Shown here: piece after piece, positions 36,162 to 48,934 of the stretch | How positions within the stretch are numbered: position 1 is the stretch's first letter | Layout: each line of letters opens with the position of its first letter | Assembly: GCF_001659605.2 (NCBI RefSeq) | Contig: NC_035165.2 | Location: 11,466,445-11,530,444, forward strand | Direction: 5' to 3' | Length of the DNA: 64,000 nt | Source of the DNA: Manihot esculenta | Lineage: Eukaryota; Streptophyta; Magnoliopsida; Malpighiales; Euphorbiaceae | The notes under the pieces: generated by a model | What the model saw: only the letters and a program-made list of their open reading frames with translations | Told to the model about the DNA's origin: nothing | Databases searched by the model: none | Position numbers and translations under genes: made by a program

Positions 36162-36698
36162 TCATATGACATCCATTCATCTGTTCTCAGGTAATAGTTT
36201 GGAATTTTGACATTTCTGGGTGTGATTATGGCATATTAATCATTTTGTACAGCCTCAAAACTATTGAATTCTTACAATTATTTGTTCAACAAAATATAAT
36301 GAGAATGAGCCAGCACGGCAAGAAGATAGAAACAAACAATAAGATTAGATTGCTTATAGCCTGTATCAATGTTTAAAGATCATTTATTTTGTTTGCTGAT
36401 TATAATTTTAGGGAACAAAAAGGAATTGGAGCACTGTGGGGTATTCATTTTGCTTCATAATTCACTATATATTATGTTTGATGTCCCTTGGAGGGACTTC
36501 CTGGAAAGCTTATTGCAGATGGATAGTTTTAGAAAAAAGAAGGGAGGAAACGAAAAAAAAAAAATTAATAGCATCAATACATTACTCTGTAAAGTTCTCA
36601 ATAATGATAGAACCAAATTCGCTCAATATACAAAGCCAATGACCATATAATATAGTAAATATAGTTAACAAAATATACCATAGACAAAGAATTGAATG
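36162..36698. other. Spacer between convergent genes
   Basis: The spacer holds the 3' region of the PPR gene and of the leftward small gene. The two short plus-strand frames at 36369-36650 have no recognisable features and are probably chance. Confidence 0.5.
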
Positions 36699-37016
36699 CT
36701 ATTTTCCAGCATTCCCTTGTTGAACGTAGGCAGACTGTAGCAAAGAAGGCAAAACAAGAGGAGAAAGTAGAGGAATAGGGTCTTTACTGTGGTAGAATGA
36801 ATTGAAAGAAGGAGGTGCCATCGGTGGTGATGATGAATTGATGCTTCGCCCAGTTGCTGCAAGTGCATCCTGTGTTAAATCAACAATGGCATTTGGCTTA
36901 ATCTGCAGAGGACAAGGAGCTCGCCTTTGCAAACGGCTCAATGGCTTTCTGAATTCATATTCATCTTTGTGAATACAAGTTTGGAAGCCAGGAAAATCAA
37001 CACCAGAATCCTCCAT
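36699..37016 (-). CDS. Small conserved-looking protein, unrecognised
   Basis: A 105-residue frame reads leftward from ATG 37016. It opens acidic (MEDSGVDFPGFQTC), then has a basic block with KPLSRLQRRAPCPLQIKP, an IVDLTQDALAATGR segment, and a Ser/Pro/Leu-rich C-terminus. Codon use and composition look protein-like and unlike the AT-rich surroundings. No signal peptide, membrane segment or known domain is evident. I do not recognise the family. It could be a short nuclear regulator or a single-exon gene of unknown role. It converges with the PPR gene. Confidence 0.6.
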   Translation of the reverse strand: MEDSGVDFPGFQTCIHKDEYEFRKPLSRLQRRAPCPLQIKPNAIVDLTQDALAATGRSINSSSPPMAPPSFNSFYHSKDPIPLLSPLVLPSLLQSAYVQQGNAGK

Positions 37017-37959
37017 TTTGTTTGGTTTAATCTTTTAGATTTCTTAATCTATGTATGCTCTCAATGTTGTCTATAACTATAAACAAGAGAATCATACACA
37101 TGGGATGCTTCTTGCCATTATCTGATGTGGACATGTAATGGGATCTCAGAAAGCCACGTATTGAGTGGATTGTGCACTGGAATTCACTATATAATCACTA
37201 TAAACTGCAATAGAATATTAGAGTCATGTGAGGTTGCCTTGGTTGCTGGGGATGGAAGAAACTTAGTTGCCTTCCATATCATCATATTCTTCATGTGAAG
37301 AGGAATCAATGCACAGATTTAAAAGCTGAAAGTTTTCAGTGAAATAGAACCTCCAAGCACATGACTCTTTATTGATTTTTCCTATGCAATCTTTTTTAGT
37401 TACCGAATTAACACATTTATTATTAATTGACAAGTATGGAAGGGTTTCTTGTTTCGAGATTAAAGGTCATTATTTTGCTATGATTGTCATGCCAACCCAT
37501 CAATGTTGCCCCTGTGTCTCTCCTGTCTTTAACAACGAACAACTCTTCCATTATCTTATATTGATTATTAATTGAAGATATTTTTAGAACAGAACTGAAG
37601 ATTATTGACTGTTGACTAATCTAATGTAGTTGTTAATTTTGGACAACTACATCTGATAAAGGCAGTTGCTAGCAAGTGTAGCTTTGTTGATTCCAGTTCT
37701 AAAAGCTCCACTAACACTCTTATTGGGAGGATTTTTTTATATATATAAGATAATAGTATGTATTATTTTGATCACTCGTAAATAATTAAAAAATAAATAA
37801 ATTTTAATATAATTCAAGATAAATTTATTTAAATAAATTCATTAAATAAAAAAATAATTTATAAATGAAAGATTTTTAATCGTATCAACTTATAATGAAC
37901 TATTAATATATTTTTACAAGTGAAAACGTATTTTAATTGATTCCACATATATATTAGAG
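37017..37959. other. Intergenic, no gene seen
   Basis: The right-hand flank of the small leftward gene contains its presumed promoter. A 67-residue frame at 37372-37575 shows no family features. The last 250 bases are AT-rich. Confidence 0.5.
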
Positions 37960-38210
37960 TTTTTTTTTTTTTTTTGAAAAGGAGAAATATTATTAATTCA
38001 AAGTGATCAAAGAAACTATATGAGGAGAAAAGATATAAACTCAAACTTTTTGACCTGACTCAGAATGAGTCGATGTTGTTAGAACATGAGCGACATCATT
38101 CGCAGACCTATAAATAAAACTACATCTTGCTTCTCCATAGCTGGATAGAAGTCATTTACAATCTTGAACCAAAAGATCAAAAGGTGATAAATCCTCTAAA
38201 CGAAACATTG
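37960..38210 (-). pseudogene. LINE 3' end (RNase H tail and poly-A)
   Basis: Read leftward, a frame gives DLSPFDLLVQDCK, a stop, then CSFIYRSANDVAHVLTTSTH and a terminator. This is the C-terminal RNase H-like end of plant L1-type LINEs. It is followed by a 3' UTR and an A-run (poly-T at 37960-37975 on the plus strand). The fragment is 5'-truncated, as usual for LINE insertions. Confidence 0.75.
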
Positions 38211-38934
38211 TTAATGAATACAATAAGAACCTGCGCATTGAATGTAAAATTTCTCTTTACTAATTTTCTCTCTCAACTAATGCATGGCACTCCTCTCACT
38301 GCACACGCTTCACGGTTTCACACAATTCCAATCAATTATGGCCTTGTGGCCTCCTGTAAACCTCTGCATCATATTGTTATAAAAATCAATTTATATTTCA
38401 AAAAATTTTAATTTATTAATAAATGTTTATTTTTAACCTTTTAAATATTTTTAAATTTTAAATATAATAACCTTATTTTATAAAATTTGATGATAATTAA
38501 AAATTTTATTTGAATAAATATTTTTTTACCGTTATAGATTTAATATTTAAATATAATATTAAATTTGATTTTTATAATTTTATACATATTTAATTATATT
38601 ATCTCAAAATTTTTATAATAATTTACGATAACTAATTTTTTCACTATAAATAGTATGTATCTTTATAAAAAAAATTACTCTAATTTTTCTATTTTATTTC
38701 TTTATTCTTATTGCTTTTTGTTAGATTATAAATTAAAAATAAATTTTTATTGTCTTAATTCTGAAAATTAAATTTAAGAAAAACATGTTTTATTGAGAAG
38801 GAGGGCAATTATGACAGTTTCAAACACGATTTAAATTTTATTTTTTTTTCTATTTTTTTAGCAAGTTTAGGAATTTATTTTTTTGTACTTCAATAGTAAG
38901 AGAATCTTATTTTTTACCGATAGTAAAAATAATT

Positions 38935-39145
38935 AAAAGCCTACCGCAAGATTTAGACTATTAAAATTTGTTGCTATTAAAATCCGGTGGTAAACAAAAA
39001 AATACAAGTAACTTTTAGTCGATCAAAAATAAAAATAATTAAAGATTTACCGCAAGATTTAGATTATTAAAAATTATTGCTGATAAAATCTGGTCGTAGA
39101 GAAGTAAATACATACAACTTTTAGTCTATAGGAGATGATAGATAT
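38935..39145 (+). repeat. About 106-bp tandem duplication
   Basis: Two copies share ACCGCAAGATTTAGA (starting at 38943 and 39049), then TGATAAAATCYGGT-like and AACTTTTAGTC motifs. They are moderately diverged. Confidence 0.7.
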
Positions 39146-39534
39146 CTAGTAAATATTCAATTTATGATTTAATTTAAAAAATGAGTTTTAATAAAAAAAA
39201 TTAAAAAAAGTTAAAAATATTAACATGTTTGAAAAATTATAAATATAACCAATTCAAATTATAACATATTTCTTAGTTTTAATATTTACTATTGATATAT
39301 AATATTTGGATGAATATAAATTAATTTATGAAATAAATGATTTATTTTTTTAATTACAATTGAGTAGGAAATTTTTTTTTGTTATCGAATTGTGAATTAA
39401 AAAATTATTTAATTTTTTAGATAATTTAATTTTTTTATTTTATTAAAATAGAGGTGGGTCTGTGAAATTAAATATAGAAATAAAAACTTTGCTCCATCTC
39501 TCGATCCACTAATTACTTTCTCTAATAGTATATC

Positions 39535-39562
39535 ATTATATATATATATATATATATATATA
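39535..39562. repeat. (TA)n microsatellite
   Basis: An uninterrupted TA dinucleotide run of about 28 bp lies in AT-rich DNA. Confidence 0.8.
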
Positions 39563-40425
39563 AACTTTCTAAGTTCAAATCTTCTAGTATAATTTAACTT
39601 TTACTTCCTAATTAGACTTTTTTTAATTTAATTTTAGCTTTTAATTCCAACATTGAATTACAAAATCTATGATTTTTGGACTACTTTAAAAGAAAATTTT
39701 ACCATATAATTATAGCAGGAATGATGTTTTTATTATAGTTATTAATTAGAGAAAAGTATAAAAAAATATATTATAATTTCACTTATTTTCATTTCAAATA
39801 TTTATAATTCAATTTGTGTCAAAATAGTATTTATAGTATCATACCGTTAACAAATAATGACTATTATTAAAAATACTACAACAACTATGTGCAATAATTC
39901 TTCCTCTCTTAACGTTTTGAACTTTCATACATGTAAAATTTTTAGTTTATCCTGAATTTATTTGATATTATTAATAGAAATATTAATAAAATTTTTAAAA
40001 TGTGCTAATTAAATTTTGTTAAAAAATTAAATTTAATATATTTAGGTCATAATAGTTTTAAAAAAGTTATGTAACTTTAATTTTTAATTTTTTTTGATAT
40101 TTTTTTTTCAGAAATACATTTTTGAACCTCAATCCTAAATAAGCTCTATATTTATGAAAGGTAATGTTTCAGTTTTAAACACTTTGGTATATGCATGAAC
40201 TACTTTCTCTTTTTTTTTTTTAATTTTAATTACAATACTGCTCCGACTAGATATCAAGAGTGTTTTTTTAAATTTAATAAATATATGTATATTACCCATT
40301 TTTTAATTATATGTTCTTGATAAAAGTTGTTATTTTCCATCCAAGTTTCCCTCTGTAGTCCCTTTGTGACTCGATATTCTCGCCTTTTCCTATTCTTTAA
40401 ACCTAACTTCTTCTTTTCCTTTCCC

Positions 40426-41595
40426 ATGGAAGACTATCAGCATCAATTGACTATCAATGAAAAAGAAAATGTTGTTATCCCTATTAAGAGTTCCAAAGAT
40501 ATTTCGATCCTTACTTATGATTTCTGTATGGTGGGGATGTTTCTCACATACAATCCAATCAATTTTCAGAATATGCAGATCTCTTTGGCATATTTATAGC
40601 ATCCTTTATAGGGGTATCTATTATGAAATTAGAGACAAAAAGATATTTGTTTCGATTTTTTAATAATATTGTAATATTGACTTTGAAAATATAAGGAATG
40701 GAACCCTTAGTTGTATAATCGATTCCTACTCGTTTGGAAGAAGATATTAAATAATGAAAATCCTCTTCATATTAACGTTGTTACAGGTTTTCCTTCCTCT
40801 CAACAGGATGCTTCTAACAATACCCCTGTGAATGTTAATTTGACAGGCAACAGTGAAACGGCTCATCCCGTCAAAAGTCAGAATAGCCGGAAACAATGAT
40901 CGTCCTGTGTTGGAACTGCCGAGAACTTGGCAATCATTGGACAGTTAATGCATTGAAGGATTTGGTTACCAGTTACAAACCGAACATTTTATTTTTGTTG
41001 GAAACAAAAGCTCTTAGTTCTCGTATGGAATTTTTCATAATTTTTTACATTTGATGGTTGCTTCTCAGTTAATAGACAATAATTGGAAGCAGGCCTTTCG
41101 TTAATGTGGAACAGTCATGTGTTTGTTTCTGTGGTTGACTTTTCTTCAAATTTTATTGATTCGGTTGTTTCGGAAGGTAATGTTCAATGGAGGTTTACTA
41201 GTTATTATGGATTTTCGGAATCACAATGACGACGTCAGTGTTGGAACCTTATTCGAGGTTTATCTCGTAGAAACTCTCTTCCGTGACTTTGTTTGGGAGA
41301 CTTTAATGATTTATGTTCGAGAGATGAGAATGAATGATGATCATCTTTACCAAATTATCTTATGCAGGGGTCGACAGGCACTTGAGAAATATTTTTGCCA
41401 AATTATTTTATGCATAGTTTAATTTTGAATGATGGTAAATGTTTATTAGGTTAGATGGATTCGTCGTAATGTTCTCTAGCTGCTTATACTTTGCCTGGAG
41501 AATCTATTAGATATAATTGTGTCTCTATTTGGAATAATATTCTTTTTTATTTGATAGAATTTTATTAATACAATCAGTAATTTTGTTTTTTTAAA
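40426..41595 (+). pseudogene. Degenerate L1-type LINE (ORF1 start and endonuclease)
   Basis: From ATG 40426 a frame gives MEDYQHQLTINEKENVV, then CMVGMFLTYNPINFQNMQ and, after a stop, YLFRFF, matching the DUF4283 domain at the start of plant LINE ORF1. The middle of ORF1 is missing. From ATG 40896 the ORF2 endonuclease starts (WNCRELGNHWTVNALKDLV, LFLLETKA). After frameshifts it continues WRFTSYYGFSES and PWLCLGDFNDLCSRDE. No reverse transcriptase follows. The element is dead and internally deleted. Confidence 0.8.
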
Positions 41596-44214
41596 AAAAA
41601 TATTCTTGATAAAAGTTCCTCGATCATGACTATAATTTTTATTTACTTTATTTTTTCACATGTATTAAAAATTAATTTTTTAATAATATTTAGTTTAAAA
41701 ATATTAAATTTTATTAAAAATTAAAAAATATTTTTAAAAATTTTTTGAAACTTATATTTTACTATAATATAAAAAAATAATAATAATTTTGAGATAATTA
41801 AATAAATAAAAATTATGAGAATGTATGTTAAAAAATTATTTAAATATAAAGAAATATTCTCGTTACACAAGGATATCATGTCAGTAATTCTGATAAATCC
41901 AATTATTTACTTTTTTTATTTTTTTTTAAATTCTCATTATTTTTTAAGATTTTTTTCTCCAATGTTTTTCATTTTAAAACTTCTTCAAATCTTTTGAAAT
42001 AGTAAAATATTAATATATAGTGTTTAAAACAAATATTTATCCATGCAAAAAGGGAATATATATATACCATACAAGGATAATTGTGTATACCTCATTATCA
42101 ATTTATCATTTATTATTTTCTCTTTCTTCACATAAAAGATTGCATATGAAAAATTCTACTTTAAATTACTTATTCATACCCCCAATTTTTTGAAATAGAA
42201 AGGATTTATGTATAATTGATTAAAAATATTATAACTATTTTTTGAAATAACAACTATGCTGGTATTTATTGTAAAATTTATTATAAACAATTAAAAATAA
42301 TAATTTTTTATTTGTTTAACAAATTAAAAGTAAATAACGTAAAGATGCATATAACAACGTATTGAAAAATAAATAAATAAATAATTTTACTTCATATGAT
42401 GGTAACAAAGGAAAGAGATTTAAGAGAGTGAAGCTCCACCTTCTTCCTAGGATTCTGATCTATTCTTTTCAATTTTTTATCATACTTTTGAAATATCATT
42501 TTATCACAGTGAAATGTTATACTAAATCAATCGTGTTACTATTTAATTAATTGAATGAATAAATGAATGCAAAACACATTACTAAGCTGATATAAAAAAA
42601 AAAGAAAAAGAAAAAAAGAAAAAATCCAAAATCTTAAGATGTAGGTAATGGTTGCCATTGAATGAGTCATGGAGCTACCGCTAGCCTTTTGGGACACCCA
42701 TGACCATGGATGATGTTCCCCAACGCTCCTCTTTAAGGCCTACACTTTTCATGTGCTTCTATAAAACTAAATTCTAAAATGATAATTTTCATACTTTCAT
42801 ATTTTTCAATTATAAAAATAGAAAAAGGAAAAACAAATTAATATTTTACAATTTTTAAAAGAAAATTACTTTTTAGTTCAAAATTTCATCATAATTAATG
42901 GATTTATCCCCTCTTATTTTTTAAATTGAATACTTTGTTTCTTAAATAAATGTTCAAATTGAAGGTTTCTTTATCCATTAAACCTATTAGATCAATAAAT
43001 TATACATAGTTAAAGGTGAGGGAATACTTTTTATTCCCAAAATACTCTTTTCTCTAACCCTTAGTTCTTACCTCTTTGAACACACCTAAACATTCGACCT
43101 TTGGTTCCCAACTCTTTTCTCCTTCCCTTAAACTCATTACCACAATTGTGTTAAAATTGGTAAAATTCCATCTACTCTCCATCAAGATCATTTTGAGATT
43201 ATAAATGAATCAAACTATTTGTGATCTATTTGAGACTTCAGTTTATTTATTAAATGAGTTAAATTTGAGTCTAATTTTCAGATTTATTTGATAAAAGAGT
43301 CAAATCTAAACTCATAAATATTTAACACGTTAAAATTTGAAAGTTCATTTATTTATAGGTTCGTGAATTGACTCATATATATACTTATTTAACTAAAATT
43401 ATTTAGTCTTAAAACTTATTATTTTTAAACTAAAACTCATTACGGTTACAGATAAATCAAACTAGATATGAGCTATTCAAGATTCAGCTAGATAAATACT
43501 CGGCTCGTCATAATTTGTTTGCTAAGTGAATCAAACTTAAATTTGTTGACACTCGACTCAAGTTCGCAATGAATCAAGCTCAAACTTGAAAAATTTTAGC
43601 AACTAAACTTGAGCTCATTAAACTCGCATCAACTCGGATTATTTATACCCACCCTAGCATACCCATGAATCAAATATTCTTCATAAGATTCTTCATAAGT
43701 TTCTTCATTCACAAATGTAAATCTTTTAATTGAAGGTGTTAAGCAAAAGGAATTACATATCACTAAAATGAAAATAGCTACATGCATATTCACTTAGGTA
43801 ATGTATTTCATCTGTGTTTAAATCTCGGTAAGTGACTCCCTTATTCCATAAAAGTCGGATTTATTTTTGCTGGGTTAAGATGATCAAATTGTTATAGACT
43901 TCAAAGCAATTAGAATATCATGAGTTATATTTAGATTTTCAATTGAATTTTTCTCTATATTTATCTTATGCGATGCATGTCTCTTGTTTAATAAAATATT
44001 TGAAAGACTTGAGATATTTTCAATCAACATTAAGATATTCATCCTCTACTTTCTACATTCAAGAAATTCTTTCGTGATAGGGTATTCAAGCATCACATAA
44101 GTAATCTTACTTAAATTTCCAAGGTAAAAAAATGTCAATACCCATCTAAAGCACACTAGTTTTGAGCCCCTTGACTGCATTTCATCAATTTTTTCTCCTT
44201 TCACATAAGGTTAC
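41596..44214. other. AT-rich intergenic DNA, no gene seen
   Basis: No supported ORF. The interval 43200-43650 has repeated GAATCAAACT and CTCAAACTTGA-like phrases that look like an old dispersed repeat. A short non-AT island lies at 42640-42760. Confidence 0.5.
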
Positions 44215-44265
44215 GTTAGTAATATGCCCTACAGCCAATATGTTGGTTGTAATTAGATATTATTT

Positions 44266-44688
44266 TGACATGGAACAATTAGCTTTAGACTTTACGGCAG
44301 ACTTGGACTGAGCCTAACTTTTGCTGCCGACATTCGATAGAAATCCACGATAGCTTTTCGGAAAGGAAATTTTGAGATGCACGACTTTCAAAAGTGTGAT
44401 GAGGGCCGCAGACCTGTTACAAAGTTCGATATGAAAATTTCATCATTTTGCATTTTAATTATTTTTTTGGATATTTTGGGTATTTTCATAATTTTGCTTA
44501 TTAGGGTTTTGTTTCTATTATAAATAGCCTCCCTTGATTATTATAAATAGCCTCCCTTTTTCAATCTTTGAGGAATTTCAATAAGACTTTTAGTCTTCTA
44601 GTCTATCTTTTCTCTTATTTCGTCTTAGCCAAACGATATTGGTTAAAACTCCTGACGAAGTCTAAATAGTCCTTTATCATATTTTTCA
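44266..44688 (+). repeat. 5' LTR of the gypsy remnant
   Basis: It starts TGACATGGAACAATTAGC. A 25-bp piece containing TATAAATAGCCTCCCTT is duplicated at about 44520-44557 and doubles the TATA-like motif. The end is uncertain by about 9 bases because the sequence after both LTRs is the same. Confidence 0.75.
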
Positions 44689-44697
44689 TATATTATA

Positions 44698-46850
44698 AAT
44701 GGAAGACTACCTTCAAGACTAAGGAAGGCTTAAATGAGTGGCTGGTTATGCCCTTTGGTTTGACGAATGCACCTAACACTTTTATGCGACTCATGAACCA
44801 GGTTTTGTATAATTTCTTACATAAATTTGTAGTTGTTTATTTTGATGATATCTTGATTTTTAGTCGCAGTGAAGAAGAACATTTACAGCATCTCTGTCAA
44901 GTCATAACAGCCTTGTAAGAAAGTGAGCTGGTTATTAATCTTAAGAAGTGCATTTATATGACGGAGCACGTTTTGTTCCTGGGGTTCGTTGTTAGTGCAG
45001 AAGGGATACATGTTGATGAGAAGAAGATAGAAACAATACGGAATCGGCCCATCCCCAAAACTATTTCTGAAGTTCGCAGCTTTCATGGCCTTGCTAATTT
45101 CTATTGACGGTTTATCAAAAATTTCAGCAGCATCTTTGCCCCTATCATAGATTACTTGAAGAAAGAGAGAGTGCAGAAATTTGCATGGACTGAAACTGCC
45201 AACAAAAGCTTTGAAAAGATTAAAGATAAGTTTACTTCTGTCCCTATTCTTGCTCTACTCGATTTTGATAAACTGTTTGAGGTTGAATGTGATGCTTGTG
45301 GGGTTAGGATTGATGGAGTGTTGTCACAGTCTAAAAGGCCTATTGCCTTCTTTAGTGAGAAACCGAATGAAGCTAGAAAGAAGTGGTCTACTTATGAACA
45401 GGAGCTATATGCAGTATTCCGGACTTTTAAAACTTGAGAGCAGTATCTGATGGGACGAGAGTTTATTATTCACACAGATCATCAATCTTTGATTCATTTT
45501 AAAACTAAAAAACATGTGAATAAGATGCATGCTCGATAGGCAGCTTACTTTGGAGCCTTTCATTATGTCATCAAACATAAGGCTGATCATAATAATAAGG
45601 TGGTAGATGCTTTGAGTAGGAGGGCTGCTCTGTTGATTACAGTTAATTAGGAGGTTTTAGGTTTTGAATTCATGAAGGATTTGTATGCTACAGATGATGA
45701 CTTTGCTTATATATGGGCTAGAGTCCAGACTCACCAGTCTGCTGATGGGTTCTTGGTACATGATGGATTTCTTTTTAAGGAGAACAGGTTATGCATTCCT
45801 CGATCTTCTTTGCAGGAAAAGCTGATTCGGGAGGTCCATGGAGGAGGTTTGAGTGGTCATTTGGGGTGTGACAAGACTATTGCTAGGTTGGAGGAGCGTT
45901 TTTACTGGCCACAATTAAAAAGGAATACACGTCGGATGGTCCAGAAGTGCCCAGTTTGTCAAACTCAGAAGGGCCATTCACAGAATACAGGCTTATATAC
46001 TCCACTGCCTATTCCAGCACATCCTTGGGAGGACTTGTCTATGGATTTTATTCTTGGTCTTTCACGTACTCAACGTAGATCTGATTCCATTTTTTTTGTT
46101 GTTGACAGTTTCTCCAAAATGGCGCATTTCATTCCTTACAAGAAAACTAATGATGCTTCTCATGTGGCAAAACTGTTTTTCCAGGAGATTGTTCGCTTAC
46201 ATGGCATTCCTAAGACCATTACTTATGACAGAGATGTGAAGTTTCTAGCTCATTTATGGATGACTTTATGGAAACATTTTGGAACTGAACTTCGATACAG
46301 CAGGGCTGCCCATCCCCAAACTGATGCACAAACTGAAGTGGTGAACCGCACGTTTGGCAATCTTCTGCGCTGCATCTGCAGTAACAAGAAAACTGCTTGG
46401 GGTCTTGCTCTTGCCCAAGCAGAATTTGCTTACAACAGTACTGTCCACAGCTCCACAAAGATGTCACCATTTGTTGTTGTATACAGGAAAGTCCCAGCAC
46501 ATACAGTTGAGCTTATTGCCCTTCCCACAGGTTCTCAAATAGTATCACAGCAAGCAACTTGGCAAAGCAGCACATGGATGTTTTCAAACAGGTACAACAA
46601 TGTCTTATAGAAGCCAATGACAAATATAAAGCTACAGCTAATAAATATAGGTGTTTCAAGTCCTTCAATGTCGGTGATCAAGTTATGGTGTATTTACACA
46701 AGGAGTGTGGTGGAGGACAAAAAAAGCTTCACGCCAAGAAGATTGGTCCATTCTAGATTATTCAGAAGATCAATGACAATGTCTGTGTTCTTGATCTCCC
46801 ACATAAGATGAAAATTTTCAAGACGTTTAATGTGACATATCTATTTTAGT
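44698..46850 (+). pseudogene. pol of the gypsy remnant (RT, RNase H, integrase)
   Basis: The sequence opens within reverse transcriptase ([20 protein letters not shown]), with [12 protein letters not shown], then RNase H ([13 protein letters not shown]). A cleaner frame at 45672-46610 holds most of the integrase: finger H..H..C..C in [41 protein letters not shown] and [13 protein letters not shown]. Catalytic-region changes include TYDRDVKF where SDRD is usual. Stops fall at about 44919, 45106 and 45436. It is a third gypsy family, distinct from copies A-C. Confidence 0.85.
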
Positions 46851-46902
46851 ACTACCCTGCTGATGACAATTCGAGGTCGAGTTCTTTACAAGTGGAAGGG
46901 AA

Positions 46903-47335
46903 TGACATGGAGCAACTAGCCTTGGAGTTTACGGTAGACTTGGACCGAGCCTAACTTTTGCTGTTAATGTCCGATAGAGACCCACGATAGCTTTTCGGAA
47001 AGGAAATTTTAAGACGCACGACTTTCAAAAGTGTGATGATGGCCATAGGCCTGTTACAAAGTTCGATATGGAAATTCCATCGTTTAGGGGGTCAATTTTG
47101 TATTTTAATTATTTTTTTAGATATTTTGGGTATTTTCATAATTTTGCGTATTAGGGTTTTGTTTCTATTGTAAATAGCCTCCCTTAGTTATTAGAAACTC
47201 ACTTTTTCAATCTTTGAGGAATTTCAATAAGACTTTTAGTTTTCTAACCTATCTTTTCTCTTATTTCATCTTAACCAAACGATATTGGTTAAAACTCCTG
47301 ACAGAGTCTAAATAGTCCTTTATCATATTTTTTCA
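46903..47335 (+). repeat. 3' LTR of the gypsy remnant
   Basis: It starts TGACATGGAGCAACTAGC and aligns with the left LTR at roughly 90% by eye. It lacks the 25-bp duplication of the left copy. Confidence 0.75.
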
Positions 47336-48934
47336 TATATTTTAAATATTTAAATACCTTATATAGATGTTGTTATTTATCTTTAGTATTAATTTAATTG
47401 AATCTCGAGTAAAGATAAAGTTCACGAAACTATATTACTGTGCAAAAAAAAATTATAATGTAGTTATAATTGTGAGATTTCTATTGCATTTAAGTAATGT
47501 CTCCAAATATTTTTGGTCGATGTTCTTATCATGATTAGACAATGATTAGAGTTATTGAGACTGATACATATTATTTTTTTTTCTTTTAGAGAAATTAACT
47601 GATCTCATAAGTTGAGATATGTGAGATATCTAGAACTAATATGTAGGTGATTATTTTATAAATAAGTGCAATGAATTGACTCGCCTGAGAAATTCATATA
47701 GAAAATAACCTGTGTCTATGGATTATTCAAGTGATGGTTGTATAAGTGATACTTTGACTTGAAAATCAATAAATAATCTTATACAGGGATTTTTTATGTA
47801 TTTATTTATCTTACATGTTACTTAGTTCATGAGTAACGAATGGGGATGAATTGGATATATTAGAAATTGTATGAAAGTGTTTATGTGATTGAGATAAGAT
47901 TTATCACCCTAGGTTAAATTAAAAAATGTCTCATTTGTTCTCTGTTAGCATTAATCATGAAATACTTGCACACAGTGGAATAAATTAGCAAATGGGATTT
48001 GAAACTTCATTCAATCGGTCAATAGCTAATAGATGAGATCTAATATGATTTAACGTTGTAGACACATTCCGTGTATTAAATGTTAAATCGGAACATTTGT
48101 GATGAAGAGATATTAATTACACTTACAAACTATATACTAAAAGGTTAAATCAAACCACTTTTGATATTCTGAATATTTGTGTAGTCTTGACATGTTGCTA
48201 GATAATGTTCTTGAGTTTCAAATTAATTAATTAGTTAATTATATTTGTTGCTAATATATTTAAAAGTTAATGGATCACACACCTATAGAACAATATAAAA
48301 AAATAAAATGAGAAGTTAAATCAAGTATAACTTGATTGCATATAAGCTCTATGACATTAGAATAAAATTGTAATTCAAAAGGATTACGATTTTGACCTAA
48401 TTAATTAAATAGGGACTTAATTTAAATTGTTTACGATTTATATGACTTTTTTATTAAAGTCCTGGGTCATAATTATAATTTATTTATTTAGTTTGTTAAA
48501 TAAATATTATTATACTAAAACCCTAAAATTTTAGTATAAAAGGGTATCTGATGAGAGTCTGTAATCTCTCTGGGAGAAAAACTTTTTGAGAGCCTCCAAA
48601 ATTTGTAGGAAAGACAGAGAGTTAGCATTCAAAAACCTCTTTCCTTCTCAACCCCTTAGAACAGTTCTAAGATTTTTTTATCGTCATTCTGCGTGGACAT
48701 TGTTAAAGACCAGACACTTGGATGGTTTGTGGTTTGCAACAACTCAACCAAGACAAACGATCTCATGTTTTTGCTAGAAAGAAAATAAAAGGTCTTCAAT
48801 ATTATTGCTTTCTTCATTTAAACGTGATCCATGTTGGTAAAAAAATTTATTTTTCTACTTCGTCCGCTGTGTTTAATTCTATTGAAGTCTAACAAATTAT
48901 GCACTGGTAGCCAACAACTGTTACTGAAGGCAAC

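Larger units (their letters stand above)
38211..40425. other. AT-rich intergenic DNA with small repeats
   Basis: No coding region is supported. It holds a roughly 106-bp tandem duplication near 38935-39145 and a TA microsatellite at 39535-39562. Confidence 0.6.
44266..47335 (+). mobile_element. Degenerate gypsy element, gag deleted
   Basis: It comprises a 5' LTR (44266 to about 44688), a partial pol and a 3' LTR (46903 to about 47335). The left LTR is preceded by TATTT. If the LTR ends at TATCA, TATTT follows the right LTR (47326-47330), giving a 5-bp target duplication. The primer-binding site, gag, protease and the start of reverse transcriptase are deleted. Many stops make it inactive. 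It landed inside the Copia-like LTR. Confidence 0.8.
44215..48894 (+). repeat. Copia-like LTR split by a gypsy element
   Basis: The first 51 bases (GTTAGTAATATGCCCTACAG) and the part from about 47326 to 48894, ending GAAGTCTAACA, together resemble the ends of a common plant Copia-type LTR. The ends form an inverted GTTAG/CTAAC. Its first base would be C instead of T, and the flanks GGTTA and AATTA match only 3 of 5, so it is old. No PBS or coding sequence follows, suggesting a solo LTR. ORFs in it (48586-48777) are not genes. Confidence 0.5.

Noticed and set aside
34845..37016. A regulatory or toxin-antitoxin-like pairing of the PPR gene with the small convergent gene
   Set aside because: They are unrelated plant nuclear genes converging across about 540 bp; nothing suggests a functional pair.
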